Source of the DNA: Oscillibacter sp. 1-3
GTDB taxonomy: Bacteria; Bacillota; Clostridia; Oscillospirales; Oscillospiraceae
Direction: 5' to 3'
DNA length: 64,000 nt
NCBI RefSeq assembly: GCF_000403435.2
Contig: NZ_KE159707.1
Location: forward strand, 359,607-423,606
Positions 51,617 to 60,272 of the stretch are shown in pieces (positions within the stretch are counted from its first letter, which is position 1; each line of letters starts with the position of its first letter). The notes under the pieces are model-generated. The model worked only from the letters and a program-made list of their open reading frames with translations. It did not search any database and was not told the origin of the DNA. Position numbers and translations under genes: made by a program.

Positions 51617-52350
51617 AAGAAAAGCGTTTGTTGAAGGCTATGGGCAAAGTGGACGAAAAGTACATCGAAGAAGCGTCCCCTGCCCAGCACGCCAAAAGAC
51701 CCGGCTGGTTGAAACGGGGGGCCATCGCAGCTTGTTTATGCGTAGCTTTGTTAGCCGGAGTGCTTTTCAAAATTCCTGGTCCAGACGTTACCATTGCACC
51801 GGGCTTTTTGGTAGTCACAGCGTATGCCGCTTCATCAGATGAAGAAATAACCATGCAGGAAGGTATAGAGTTGCCAACAGATTATAAGTGGAGCCTTGCT
51901 ATGAGCAGCCGACCGGGACTTCCATTGAAACTATCCACTACGGAATACGACGATTTAAGTTTTGAGGTATCAGTTGATGGCGGGACATTGCTTTTTTGGG
52001 AGGGTAACAAAATAACATATTTAGACTCGTCGTTCAACACTGGAAATGATACTACTGTATATTGGACTAACCTATCGCGAACAGGCGAGAGCGATTTTGA
52101 ACGGTATATGGGAACTACGGCATATATCAACATCGTAATTTACGAGGGAGATAACATTGTTGGATATGCTGTTGTTGAAATATACACAAATGACCTTGAA
52201 AATGAACCTGCACAGACTTACTCTGCCAAGTTGCTCAAGTCAGTATCTTTCCCAAAAGCTAATAGGGAATATCAAAAGATAACCGCTGAATATGTAGCGA
52301 CGGAAATGGAACAAATCAAAAACGAAACACAAGCCGGACAGAGGTGGTAG
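51613..52350 (+). CDS. Single-pass membrane protein, probable anti-sigma or sigma-controlled sensor
   Basis: 245 residues: short cytosolic basic N-terminus (MKEKRLLKAMGKVDEKY), one membrane helix (about 36-53), then an extracellular domain of about 190 residues with beta-rich sequence. The N-terminal cytosolic part is of the size used by anti-sigma proteins in clostridial ECF pairs. Translational coupling to the sigma gene supports this. Signal unknown. Confidence 0.72.
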   Translation: MKEKRLLKAMGKVDEKYIEEASPAQHAKRPGWLKRGAIAACLCVALLAGVLFKIPGPDVTIAPGFLVVTAYAASSDEEITMQEGIELPTDYKWSLAMSSRPGLPLKLSTTEYDDLSFEVSVDGGTLLFWEGNKITYLDSSFNTGNDTTVYWTNLSRTGESDFERYMGTTAYINIVIYEGDNIVGYAVVEIYTNDLENEPAQTYSAKLLKSVSFPKANREYQKITAEYVATEMEQIKNETQAGQRW

Positions 52351-52501
52351 GGGCCGATATTACCGACCAGAGCGGCAACGAGCATCTTGGCGTCATCGAA
52401 TTTCCTGTGCCGATCCTGTGGGGTTCGCCGGAGATTATCAAGCAGATTAGGATGGTATTACTAAGAGAGACTACCGCAGAATGGTCTATAAATAGAGTGA
52501 A

Positions 52502-52540
52502 CGGACAAGGCCCAACCGAGCCTTGTCCGCTTACTTTTTT
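52502..52540. terminator. Terminator between convergent operons
   Basis: CGGACAAGGC pairs with GCCTTGTCCG, followed by TTACTTTTTT. Serves the sigma operon and possibly the leftward DUF6033-like operon. Confidence 0.85.
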
Positions 52541-52551
52541 GAGAGGGATAA

Positions 52552-53568
52552 TTACAACATCGCTCCGCCGCCCCAAACTTGGGACTGCGTGATCGCCAGA
52601 ACGGTTTCAGTAGGAATACCGGCAATCTCGCTGCCAAAAATCTCCCGCAGGTTCCCGCCCGTCAGCATGGCGGCAAGCTGGGATTTCGCCGCAGCGGACG
52701 CGGCCAGCTCGGAAGCCTGGATGTGCCGCTGAATTTGCTTTTCCACCGCCAGTTTCATAAACTCGGCGTGGCGGGCCATACGCAAATCCCACCAGCTTTC
52801 TTCATCGTCAGAACCGCTCTTGGAGTAGGTGATCTCCCCGCCTGCGCTGGAGGAACAGGCATTACAGATGTTCCCGTCCTCCCCGATGGCAACGGCCTGG
52901 GACATATCCCAGGTACTACCGGGCATAATGGCCTCGTTTCGCGCTACGTCAAATGCAAACCATGTGTCGATCTTCGCAAAAATCTCCTGGGCATAGGCCG
53001 GGTCTTGCTCCATGCGCTCCTGCACCTTGGGATGAATGACCACGGCTTTGCTCCCAGGCGGGACGTTGCCCAGGGCGTGAATCTCTTTCGGAGCGGTGAA
53101 CCTGCCTTCTATGGAGCCGTAGAAGGGATTGGCCCCGGTGGGCTGCCAATTCTCCAGCGTTTCCTTTGCCTTGTCCCCGTCCTGGTACAACAGGTAATGA
53201 GGGTAGTCGTTCCGTGTTCTCCAATAGCCGCTGCTGGCGTCAAAGACGTGATAATGGATGTTGGGATATTTGGCCTTCAGCATGGTTTCCAGAGAAGGAG
53301 CCTCCGTTGCTTCTGTTGCCTCCACATCCCCCGTCTGAACCTGCCCGGCAGCCCGCACCGACAAATCCATCATAAGGCTGGTAGGCAGACCCGCCATACC
53401 CATAAGGCCGCTCATGCCGGTTGTCAGCGTGTCCGTTCTGCCCCGGCTGGCCTGCGCCGCCATATCAAGAAAACGGTTGGCCTGTGTCCCGGTCTGCTTG
53501 GCTTCACGGGCCTTTGTGGGGGCGCTATATGTCTGTGTCCCATAACCCGGCTGAATCGTATTGCTCAC
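52552..53568 (-). CDS. DUF6033-like protein 1 (338 aa)
   Basis: GTG start at 53568 with GGGAGG. The N-terminus (NTIQPGYGTQTYSAPTKARE, then RFLDMAAQAS) is shared with the two genes upstream. The mid region has VVIHPKVQERMEQDPAYAQE and IFAKIDTWF, also shared. The C-terminal part is an Ala-rich amphipathic helix (QASELAASAAAKSQLAAML), ending GGGAML. No signal peptide or catalytic motif. Last gene of the LytTR-GHKL operon. It resembles DUF6033 proteins of unknown function. Confidence 0.75.
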   Translation of the reverse strand: MSNTIQPGYGTQTYSAPTKAREAKQTGTQANRFLDMAAQASRGRTDTLTTGMSGLMGMAGLPTSLMMDLSVRAAGQVQTGDVEATEATEAPSLETMLKAKYPNIHYHVFDASSGYWRTRNDYPHYLLYQDGDKAKETLENWQPTGANPFYGSIEGRFTAPKEIHALGNVPPGSKAVVIHPKVQERMEQDPAYAQEIFAKIDTWFAFDVARNEAIMPGSTWDMSQAVAIGEDGNICNACSSSAGGEITYSKSGSDDEESWWDLRMARHAEFMKLAVEKQIQRHIQASELAASAAAKSQLAAMLTGGNLREIFGSEIAGIPTETVLAITQSQVWGGGAML

Positions 53569-53581
53569 ACTATTTCCTCCC

Positions 53582-54211
53582 TTAAAGCAACCCCATCAAA
53601 AGTTCTGCGGCGCTGACGGAACCGCCGTTCATACGGAGTTTCATCATCAACCGCCGTTTCGCTGCGGCTTCCTCGGCAAGTTCCATATATTTTTTATGGC
53701 GTTCCATGCGTTGCTCCCAAAAACTGCCCTCTGATCGCGTATGAAATTCCGAATCGTTTCCAACGGGCCAGGAATCAGCCCTGTATTGGTCAAGCGAAGT
53801 TCCAACTGTAATTAAGACAGAACAATTCCGCGGAGCATAGGAGGCCCCCAAATCCCTTTGAAGCAAGGCGAGAACCTGTGCCCTATATTCTGGATCATCT
53901 TTCATCGCTTGAAATGCTGCGTCCGATATATTGACAGCCGCATTACTTACTGTTGGATTGCAGATTATTTTCGACAAGTCCTCATAAAACTCTTTCTTAA
54001 AGAGCTGCATTTCCTCTGCTTTCGATAGCTCCGCTTTCTGCTGGGTGGCCTCTGTTCCGTTGACCTCAAATACATCATTTTTCTTTTCACCGGCCCGTGC
54101 CGCCATATCCATGAAGCTGCTACCCTGCGTCCCGGTCTGCCTTGCTTTACGGGCCTTTGTAGGGGAGCTGTATGTTCGCATTCCGTAACCCGGTTGAATC
54201 ATATTGCTCAT
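53582..54211 (-). CDS. DUF6033-like protein 2 (209 aa)
   Basis: The N-terminal 35 residues are nearly identical to protein 1 (IQPGYG..TYS.PTKAR, then FMDMAARA). The middle section is shorter and keeps the ISDAAFQAMKDDPEYRAQV motif. Basic-helical C-terminus ending ELLMGLL. It starts 21 bases after gene 3 and ends 13 bases before gene 1. Likely a shortened paralogue. Confidence 0.72.
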   Translation of the reverse strand: MSNMIQPGYGMRTYSSPTKARKARQTGTQGSSFMDMAARAGEKKNDVFEVNGTEATQQKAELSKAEEMQLFKKEFYEDLSKIICNPTVSNAAVNISDAAFQAMKDDPEYRAQVLALLQRDLGASYAPRNCSVLITVGTSLDQYRADSWPVGNDSEFHTRSEGSFWEQRMERHKKYMELAEEAAAKRRLMMKLRMNGGSVSAAELLMGLL

Positions 54212-54232
54212 TGTATCACCCTTCCTGTTTCA

Positions 54233-55006
54233 TTACATATTGAGGAAAAACATATTTGCTCCTGCTGGTAAAGAAATCTCCGGCGTGATAGCGGGGGCAG
54301 ATACCATCCGCGTTTTCAGCAGATCACCGATATTGGAAAAGGATTTTTCCAATACCTCCGCCCCTGCGGTACGCTCCCACATGGCCCTGCGCTGTGCCGC
54401 CGCTGCTGCGGCCTGCTCCTGATACTGCCGCTGCTGTTCCGCTTTTTTCTTTGCCTTTTCCGCATTGATCCTGTTTACCTCGGCCACACGCTCCGGGGAA
54501 TCGCCACAGCCGCCGATATAGGTCACACTTCCATCCTCATGGATTACCACGCCACAAGGCTCATAGTTAAGACCCCGGGCGGCGAACTGTGCTTTCAATC
54601 TTGGAGTAGCATTGAAAAAATCATCAATCTTCTGCTCATAATACGCGGCCTTTTCCGGGTCATTCGCCATATCCTCTAAAATGTTGGGCGCAATCACAAC
54701 GCTGTTGCCGTTCATGCGACCGCCCGCTTTTTGAAGGCTGGCTTGGTCTTTTCCGACGCTCTGAATCGTAACCTGTCCGTATTTGTTTTCCAGGTGTTTC
54801 TTGTAAGCATCAACATTTGATGTTTCGCCCTCGTTGGTGACTTCCGGCCTGCTGCTGATCTCCAGCACGTCAGCCGTGCCTCTGCTGGCCTTTGCAGCCA
54901 TATCCAGAAAACTGGAAGTCCGTGCCGCCGTACTCCGAACGGTGCGGTTTTCGGGTAGGGGGCTATACATCCTGTTCAAATATCTGCAATCGATCATGCC
55001 GCTCAT
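54233..55006 (-). CDS. DUF6033-like protein 3 (257 aa)
   Basis: Same plan: N-terminal YSPLPENRTV and SSFLDMAAKASRGTADVLEI, then NSVVIAPNILEDMANDPEKA and YEQKIDDFF, CGVVIHEDGSVTYIGGC, an Ala/Gln helix, and hydrophobic end GANMFFLNM. ATG 55006 overlaps the kinase stop by four bases, placing all three proteins in the signalling operon. Confidence 0.75.
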   Translation of the reverse strand: MSGMIDCRYLNRMYSPLPENRTVRSTAARTSSFLDMAAKASRGTADVLEISSRPEVTNEGETSNVDAYKKHLENKYGQVTIQSVGKDQASLQKAGGRMNGNSVVIAPNILEDMANDPEKAAYYEQKIDDFFNATPRLKAQFAARGLNYEPCGVVIHEDGSVTYIGGCGDSPERVAEVNRINAEKAKKKAEQQRQYQEQAAAAAAQRRAMWERTAGAEVLEKSFSNIGDLLKTRMVSAPAITPEISLPAGANMFFLNM

Positions 55007-56382
55007 AAACTGCTCCTTTCCTGCAATAGAACTGTTGCGGAAAATTCCTGCTGAACTGCTTTCAGCTCCAATTCTCCCATGTACTTCTCCGCCTCCCGGC
55101 GCACGTTGGCAAGGCCGATGCCGTGCATGGGAACATCCTCCTGTTTCGTTGTGACAGGCAAGCCGTCCTGCCCGAATACCACCTCACCCGTGAAAGAGTT
55201 TTTGACCTCTATCAGAAAGAAACGTCCTTTTCTCTTTCCAGTCAGTACAATAAACCGTTCACCCTCGCCCACCTTCTCGCAAGCCTCCACCGCGTTTTGC
55301 AGAAGATTTTGAAGGATGATACCCACATCAAAGGCATCATAGGCCCCCGGATCGGGGTAATGGAACTCCACCTGGAAACAGATGCCCAGGTCAAGGCTCC
55401 GCCGCCGTGTCTCGTTGACAATCACATCCGTGACCGGGTTGCCCGTCTGAAGCGTCAGCTCAAAGCCGCTCATACTCTCGTCCATTTTGGCGATATAGTC
55501 CTCCAGGCTGGCATATTCGCCGCTCTGCGCCAGACCCTTGATGTTGGTCAGATGGCCCCGCATCTCGTGTTTCAGCCCACGGATGCGGGCGTAGAACTGT
55601 TCCGCCTCATGGATACGCGCCCGGATCGCCTGTGTCTGCTGGTACTCCATGTAGTGCGTGGCCTGTTCAGCCCGGAGCGCCGCCATACCTTGCTGAAAAG
55701 TGATGGTCAGATAGGCCCCGGCGTAGAACAGCAGGGCCAGCACCGGGATTACCGCCAAAAACGCCGGGTGGCGCTCATAGAGCTGGAGCAGAACGCCGTC
55801 CTTGAACTCCACCAGCAGCCGGGAGATCACCTGTCCGAACAGAATCCCCGCTGTTGGCACCAGGGCGAGATAGCACAGCTCCCGCCGGTGGAGCGTCATA
55901 CGCTGTTTCCGCATTTGATGCTGGAGGGCATAGAGCATGACGGCCAGCATAGAGGCGTGGGACAGCAGGAACAGCATGACCAGCAGGGCGGCGCGGAGAA
56001 AGACCGCCTCCGGCGGTTCCAGGCGGTAGGGGACTGACCGCTCCACAATAAAATACAGACTTTGCACCATCAGGCCGCTGGAAATCCTGGCGTTGAAGTA
56101 GAGCAGCGTCAGGAGGAACACAGACGGCTTTTCCAGTCCGATCCACCTGGATACCACCAGCAGCATCGCCATCAGGATCAGCCCAAAGGAGCCTTGGGGC
56201 AGCGCCGCCCGGTTGCAGACGATCTCAAACAGAATGTAGACGAAAAAAACAAGGAGCAGCCCGCACCGCCGTTTGTCCTGCGGAACGAAAGGCCGGAAAA
56301 AGGCGGTGAGCAGGGCGGCGTATGTCAATTCTGCCCCGGCGGAAAATGCCTGATTGAATATCCGAAACCCTGTCTCGCTCAT
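55003..56382 (-). CDS. GHKL-type sensor kinase (AgrC-like)
   Basis: ATG 56382 (MSETGFRIFNQAFSAG) overlaps the regulator stop. 459 residues: about six membrane helices to residue 225, coiled-coil, H-box RGLKHEMRGHLTNIKGLAQ, N-box IILQNLLQNAVEAC and ATP site GIGLANVRREAEK. AgrC-type kinases usually sense peptides, yet no agrB/agrD is visible here. Confidence 0.88.
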   Translation of the reverse strand: MSETGFRIFNQAFSAGAELTYAALLTAFFRPFVPQDKRRCGLLLVFFVYILFEIVCNRAALPQGSFGLILMAMLLVVSRWIGLEKPSVFLLTLLYFNARISSGLMVQSLYFIVERSVPYRLEPPEAVFLRAALLVMLFLLSHASMLAVMLYALQHQMRKQRMTLHRRELCYLALVPTAGILFGQVISRLLVEFKDGVLLQLYERHPAFLAVIPVLALLFYAGAYLTITFQQGMAALRAEQATHYMEYQQTQAIRARIHEAEQFYARIRGLKHEMRGHLTNIKGLAQSGEYASLEDYIAKMDESMSGFELTLQTGNPVTDVIVNETRRRSLDLGICFQVEFHYPDPGAYDAFDVGIILQNLLQNAVEACEKVGEGERFIVLTGKRKGRFFLIEVKNSFTGEVVFGQDGLPVTTKQEDVPMHGIGLANVRREAEKYMGELELKAVQQEFSATVLLQERSSL

Positions 56383-57104
56383 AGGCCAGCCCCCCTTTTC
56401 ACAAAGCGGAGGTAGGCTTTCACGAAGTCCTGGTACTTGTATTTGGAGATCAGCAGCTTTTCCCCATTGGTCAGCGTCAGCTCCGTCTTGCTGTACCCCT
56501 CCACATAGGCGAGATTGACCAGATAGCCCTTGTGGACACGGAAGAACTGATCGCCCAGCTCCGCCTCTAAATCCCGAATTTTCGCGTAGCAGGAAAATGC
56601 CCCGTCTTTCAGACACAGCACAACCTTGTGATTGCTGCTTTCGATGTAATAAATGTTGTCCAGCGGTACGGTTCGGCTGGTGCCAGCAGATTGAAGCGTG
56701 AGCGCATGGGAAAGCTGCGGCCGAACACGGCCCACCTCGATCTGTTCCACGGCGCGGGCAAAGACCTGGGCAAGCTTTTCCTCGTCCACCGGCTTCAGCA
56801 GATATTGGAACGCGCCCACGTCAAAGGCATCGAACACATACCGCTCATAGCCGGTCACAAAGATAATGACCGGCTGGGTCACGGCTGACTGTTCCCTGAT
56901 CTGGCGGGCCAGCGCCATACCATCCGGGCCGGTGGCGTTCAGCTCAATGTCCAGAAAGAGCAGGTCAATTCCCCGGTGGTCTGCGAGGCAGTCACTGGCG
57001 GAGGCGTACTCCACGACCTCACAGGGGCAGTCCTGCGCCCGGATCAGGGACGTAAGATAGGCGCGGGTGGGGGCTTCATCATCACAAATTGATATTCTCA
57101 TCAT
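56379..57104 (-). CDS. LytTR response regulator (AgrA-like)
   Basis: 241 residues: receiver with DDE near 9-11 and phospho-Asp in LLFLDIELNATG, and Lys in YLLKPVD; LytTR DNA-binding domain (VPLDNIYYIESSNHKVVL, then FFRVHKGYLVNLAYVEGY). First gene of the operon with the kinase and three DUF6033-like genes. Paired boxes 60-90 bp upstream fit its site. Confidence 0.92.
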   Translation of the reverse strand: MMRISICDDEAPTRAYLTSLIRAQDCPCEVVEYASASDCLADHRGIDLLFLDIELNATGPDGMALARQIREQSAVTQPVIIFVTGYERYVFDAFDVGAFQYLLKPVDEEKLAQVFARAVEQIEVGRVRPQLSHALTLQSAGTSRTVPLDNIYYIESSNHKVVLCLKDGAFSCYAKIRDLEAELGDQFFRVHKGYLVNLAYVEGYSKTELTLTNGEKLLISKYKYQDFVKAYLRFVKRGAGL

Positions 57105-57162
57105 GGCGATATTCCTCTACCTGTTTATTCGTTCAAATGGCTATCAGGGTAAGCCCGGTTGA

Positions 57163-57192
57163 CGTGACTGGACAGTTTGATAGCGTAACTGG
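57163..57192 (-). promoter_or_regulatory. LytTR-type direct repeats
   Basis: On the minus strand CCAGTTACG and CCAGTCACG occur at 57184-57192 and 57163-57171, exactly 21 bp apart, the spacing typical of LytTR/AgrA half-sites. A TATAAT on the minus strand (57214-57219) lies upstream. The boxes would be between that -10 and the gene. Confidence 0.65.
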
Positions 57193-57236
57193 ACGGCACA
57201 ACCTGTCCCTGGCATTATATCATAAGAGGAAAAGAC

Positions 57237-57264
57237 GGGGAGCCGCCTTTTCAAGCAGCTCCCC
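57237..57264 (-). terminator. Hairpin after 57285 gene
   Basis: GGGGAGC pairs with GCTCCCC; T-rich loop. Confidence 0.5.
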
Positions 57265-57284
57265 AATAAACATATAAGTTCCAT

Positions 57285-57704
57285 TTACTGTTTCGTAATC
57301 CCTAAAATATACTGATAAGCAAACTCAATTCCATTACAAGTCAGGTTTTCACATAGATGTGGCGGATCGCTTTCTGAAAAACCCGAAGGACGCAGTTCAA
57401 GGCATCTTAATGACCCAAATGTTTTCTCAAAGGCAGACGCAAAATTATAACAGGCAGATACGATTTCATCTTCTGATTTTCCCAGCCCATGAAGATAAAT
57501 CCCTATGAACATAAGCGAACCTTCCACCAAACCACATTGCGCTCTATATCCGCCTGCGCCATGCAGTCCAACCGCAGACCAAATTGTTTGCGGCTCAATG
57601 GTAATTTCAAATAATTCGCTCAAACAGACGAGTGCTGTCCTTGCACAATTTATATCTTCCTTCCAGTACAAATCATGTACCCGATTTGTTATGTATTCGT
57701 TCAT
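57285..57704 (-). CDS. C_GCAxxG_C_C-type redox protein
   Basis: ATG 57704 (MNEYITNRVHDLYWKED) with AAAAGGTG. 139 residues; helical start with INCARTALVCLSELF, then HGAGGYRAQCGLVEGSLMFI, resembling the C_GCAxxG_C_C family. Not all family Cys are present: the usual GCG core reads GAGGYRAQCG. Probably iron-sulfur or thiol redox, low certainty. Confidence 0.65.
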   Translation of the reverse strand: MNEYITNRVHDLYWKEDINCARTALVCLSELFEITIEPQTIWSAVGLHGAGGYRAQCGLVEGSLMFIGIYLHGLGKSEDEIVSACYNFASAFEKTFGSLRCLELRPSGFSESDPPHLCENLTCNGIEFAYQYILGITKQ

Positions 57705-57864
57705 CAAAACACCTTTTCTCAAAAAAATTTACCGTTTGAATTATAGCATAGGCCCAGCCGCAATTCAATTCCTGGAGAGAAACTTTTCGTTCAGACTTCC
57801 ATTTATCCGCTCGATATGTTATAATGGATTTCTGAGTTGTTAAAACATACGGGACGGATATAAA

Positions 57865-58422
57865 ATGGAACCTATGAATTTGAGAATTGGCGAGAAATTG
57901 AAAAGCATCCGCATGGCCCGCACTCTTTCCCTGGACGATACTGCGGCGCTGACGGGCGTGAGCAAGCCCATGTTAGGCCAGATCGAACGCGGACAGTCCG
58001 TCCCAACGGTGACAACCCTCTGGAAGATTGCCACAGGGCTGAAAACACCGCTGTCCGCGTTCCTGGAAGAACCGCAGACGGAATACACCGTCACCGGCCC
58101 GGACGAGGCAAACGTGGTCTTGGGGGACGGCGGCAAAATGAGGGCCTATCCGCTGTTCACCTATGACCCGGTGCGGAGCGTGGAGACATTCTACATTGAG
58201 TTTGACCCGGAGTGCCGCCATTCTTCTGACAAGCACGATGAGGGTGTGGAGGAACACATCTTTGTCCTGCGGGGGACGCTGCGGCTCGTCCTGGGGGACA
58301 GGCCGGTGGAGGTCAGCGAGAGACAGGCTATCCGTTTCCGAGCCGACGTTCCCCACGCCTATCAGAACGTGACCGGGGACAGGTGTGAGGTCTACAACAC
58401 CATATTCTATCCAAGCCATTAA
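57865..58422 (+). CDS. XRE-cupin regulator
   Basis: 185 residues: N-terminal HTH (LKSIRMARTLSLDDTAALTG, SKPMLGQIERGQSVPTV), C-terminal cupin (DEGVEEHIFVLRGTLRLVLG, PHAYQNV). It probably regulates the MBL hydrolase gene 14 bp downstream in response to a small ligand. Confidence 0.9.
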   Translation: MEPMNLRIGEKLKSIRMARTLSLDDTAALTGVSKPMLGQIERGQSVPTVTTLWKIATGLKTPLSAFLEEPQTEYTVTGPDEANVVLGDGGKMRAYPLFTYDPVRSVETFYIEFDPECRHSSDKHDEGVEEHIFVLRGTLRLVLGDRPVEVSERQAIRFRADVPHAYQNVTGDRCEVYNTIFYPSH

Positions 58423-58436
58423 GGAGGACGCTGATT

Positions 58437-59315
58437 ATGTACGAACTGATTCAGGTTTCGGAGCAAAGCTATTACATCCAAAGTCCGGCGAAGATCGGGC
58501 TGGTGCGGTTGGACGGGCAGGAGGTCTGCCTGATCGACAGCGGCAATGATAAGGACGCGGGGCGTAAAGTCCGGCAGATTCTGGACGCCAACGGCTGGCA
58601 CCTCACCGCCATCTACAACACCCACTCCAACGCTGACCACATCGGCGGCAACAGGTATTTGCAAGGACAGACCGGGTGCAAAATCTACGTGCCGGGGATT
58701 GACTGTGCTCTTACCTGCCACCCCATTCTGGAGCCGTCCTTTTTGTACGGCGGCTATCCGTGTAAGGAGCTGCGGCATAAATTTCTCATGGCCCAGGAGA
58801 GTGATGCCCAGGAATTGATGAAGGAATGTCTGCCGGAGGGCTTTACAATCATCCCCCTGCCGGGACATTTCTTTGATATGGTGGGCTTTCGGACACCTGA
58901 TGATGTGGTCTATCTGGCGGATTGCCTGTCCAGCCGGGAAACATTGGACAAGTATCAGATTGGCTTTATCTACGATGTTGCCGCCTATCTGAACACGCTG
59001 GAAATGGTGAAGTCCTTGCAAGCGAAGGTATTTGTCCCGGCCCACGCCGCCGCCTCCGAGGACATAGCTGACCTCGCACAGTACAACATCGACAAGGTGC
59101 TGGAGATTGCGGATAAGATCATTGGTATCTGTAAGGAACCGCTCTGCTTTGAGGCCATTCTGCAACGGTTGTTTACGGACTACGGGCTGACCATGAACTT
59201 TGAGCAATACGTCCTGGTGGGCAGCACCGTCCGCTCCTATCTGGCGTGGCTGAAGGACACCGGCAGGCTGAACGGCCTGTTTGAAAACAATATGCTGCTC
59301 TGGCAGCGGGTATAG
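58437..59315 (+). CDS. MBL-fold metallohydrolase
   Basis: 292 residues. Metal motif appears as THSNADHIGGN (first His of HxHxDH read as H, then S-N-A-D-H), plus PLPGHFFDMVGF, LADCLSS and VFVPAHAA. C-terminal helical extension. Glyoxalase-II-like hydrolase of unknown substrate. Operon with the XRE-cupin and NTF2-like genes. Confidence 0.85.
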   Translation: MYELIQVSEQSYYIQSPAKIGLVRLDGQEVCLIDSGNDKDAGRKVRQILDANGWHLTAIYNTHSNADHIGGNRYLQGQTGCKIYVPGIDCALTCHPILEPSFLYGGYPCKELRHKFLMAQESDAQELMKECLPEGFTIIPLPGHFFDMVGFRTPDDVVYLADCLSSRETLDKYQIGFIYDVAAYLNTLEMVKSLQAKVFVPAHAAASEDIADLAQYNIDKVLEIADKIIGICKEPLCFEAILQRLFTDYGLTMNFEQYVLVGSTVRSYLAWLKDTGRLNGLFENNMLLWQRV

Positions 59316-59324
59316 GAGGACACT

Positions 59325-59738
59325 ATGGATCAGCGAGAGAAAATCATCAGGCTATGGTTTGATATGTGGCTACAAAAGAAAGACCTGGGCATAGAGGACA
59401 TATTTTCTGCTGATGCCCTTTACATCGAAAGCTGGGGGCCGCAGTATCAGGGTGTTGCCAAAGTGAAGCATTGGTTTGAGGAATGGAATACACGCGGAAA
59501 TGTCCTCCAGTGGGACATCAAACAGTATTTCCACAAAGGGTATCAGACTATCGTTGAATGGTATTTCAAGAATAAAATGGACGACGGCAGGGTGGAATCC
59601 TTTGACGGCATGACCCTTGTAAAATGGACGGCGGACAATACGATCTGCTTTTTGCAGGAGTTTGGTTGTAATGAGCATCGCTATGACCCATATCAGGACG
59701 GGCCGGTTCCGAAATTTAGAGATGAACAAGCTATGTAG
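59325..59738 (+). CDS. NTF2-like/SnoaL protein
   Basis: 137 residues with a SnoaL-type pattern (YIESWGPQYQGVAKVKHWFE, VEWYFKNKMDDGRVESFDGM). Ten bases after the MBL gene. Small-molecule-binding fold; function unknown. Confidence 0.8.
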   Translation: MDQREKIIRLWFDMWLQKKDLGIEDIFSADALYIESWGPQYQGVAKVKHWFEEWNTRGNVLQWDIKQYFHKGYQTIVEWYFKNKMDDGRVESFDGMTLVKWTADNTICFLQEFGCNEHRYDPYQDGPVPKFRDEQAM

Positions 59739-59811
59739 TTCTGAATTATGCAAAAGGATTTAGTTTGTCTGTCAAAAAAGTAAGAGCGTTACTTATCAAC
59801 CGAATCAAAAT

Positions 59812-59887
59812 TTAAGACCACAGTAGTATTGACATTCTTTTAAGACTGTGGTAGTATAACGGTGTGGCCACTACTACGGTCTTAAAA
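59812..59887 (+). promoter_or_regulatory. blaI promoter with three operator boxes
   Basis: Three related boxes TTAAGAC(C/T)..(A/G)GTAGTA lie at 59812-59828 and 59839-59856 (direct) and 59870-59887 (inverted). They surround -35 TTGACA (59829) and -10 TAGTAT (59852), 17-bp spacer. A classic repressor-occluded promoter. Confidence 0.8.
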
Positions 59888-59902
59888 AGGAGGTGCTACC
59901 GA

Positions 59903-60262
59903 ATGGAAACTAAACTGTTTGCTTCTGAACTGAAAGTAATGTCTGTCCTTTGGCGCGATGGCGATGTTCCTGCGAAGCATATCGCTAAACTGCTGACCGA
60001 GGAATTGGGTTGGAATGTGAATACGACCTATACCTTGATTAAGCGGTGCATCAAAAAAGGCGCGATTGAACGCTCCGACCCCGGTTTCATGTGTCACGCG
60101 CTTGTGCCGCAGGCAGAAATACAGGAGGCAGAAACAAACGAACTGATCGACAGGGTGTATGACGGATGTGCGGACAAACTGTTTGCGGCTTTGCTGGGGC
60201 GAAAAAAGTTGAGCGCCGAGCAAATCGAAAAGCTGAAGCAGATTGTTGGCGACTTGGAATGA
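59903..60262 (+). CDS. BlaI/MecI-family repressor
   Basis: ATG 59903 with AAAAAGGAGG. 119 residues with winged helix (SELKVMSVLWRDGDVPAKHI, NTTYTLIKRCIKKGAIERSD) and a C-terminal dimerisation helix. Overlaps nothing but runs to 10 bp before the M56 gene. Controls its own promoter through the boxes upstream. Confidence 0.93.
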   Translation: METKLFASELKVMSVLWRDGDVPAKHIAKLLTEELGWNVNTTYTLIKRCIKKGAIERSDPGFMCHALVPQAEIQEAETNELIDRVYDGCADKLFAALLGRKKLSAEQIEKLKQIVGDLE

Positions 60263-60272
60263 GGTGATGCAA

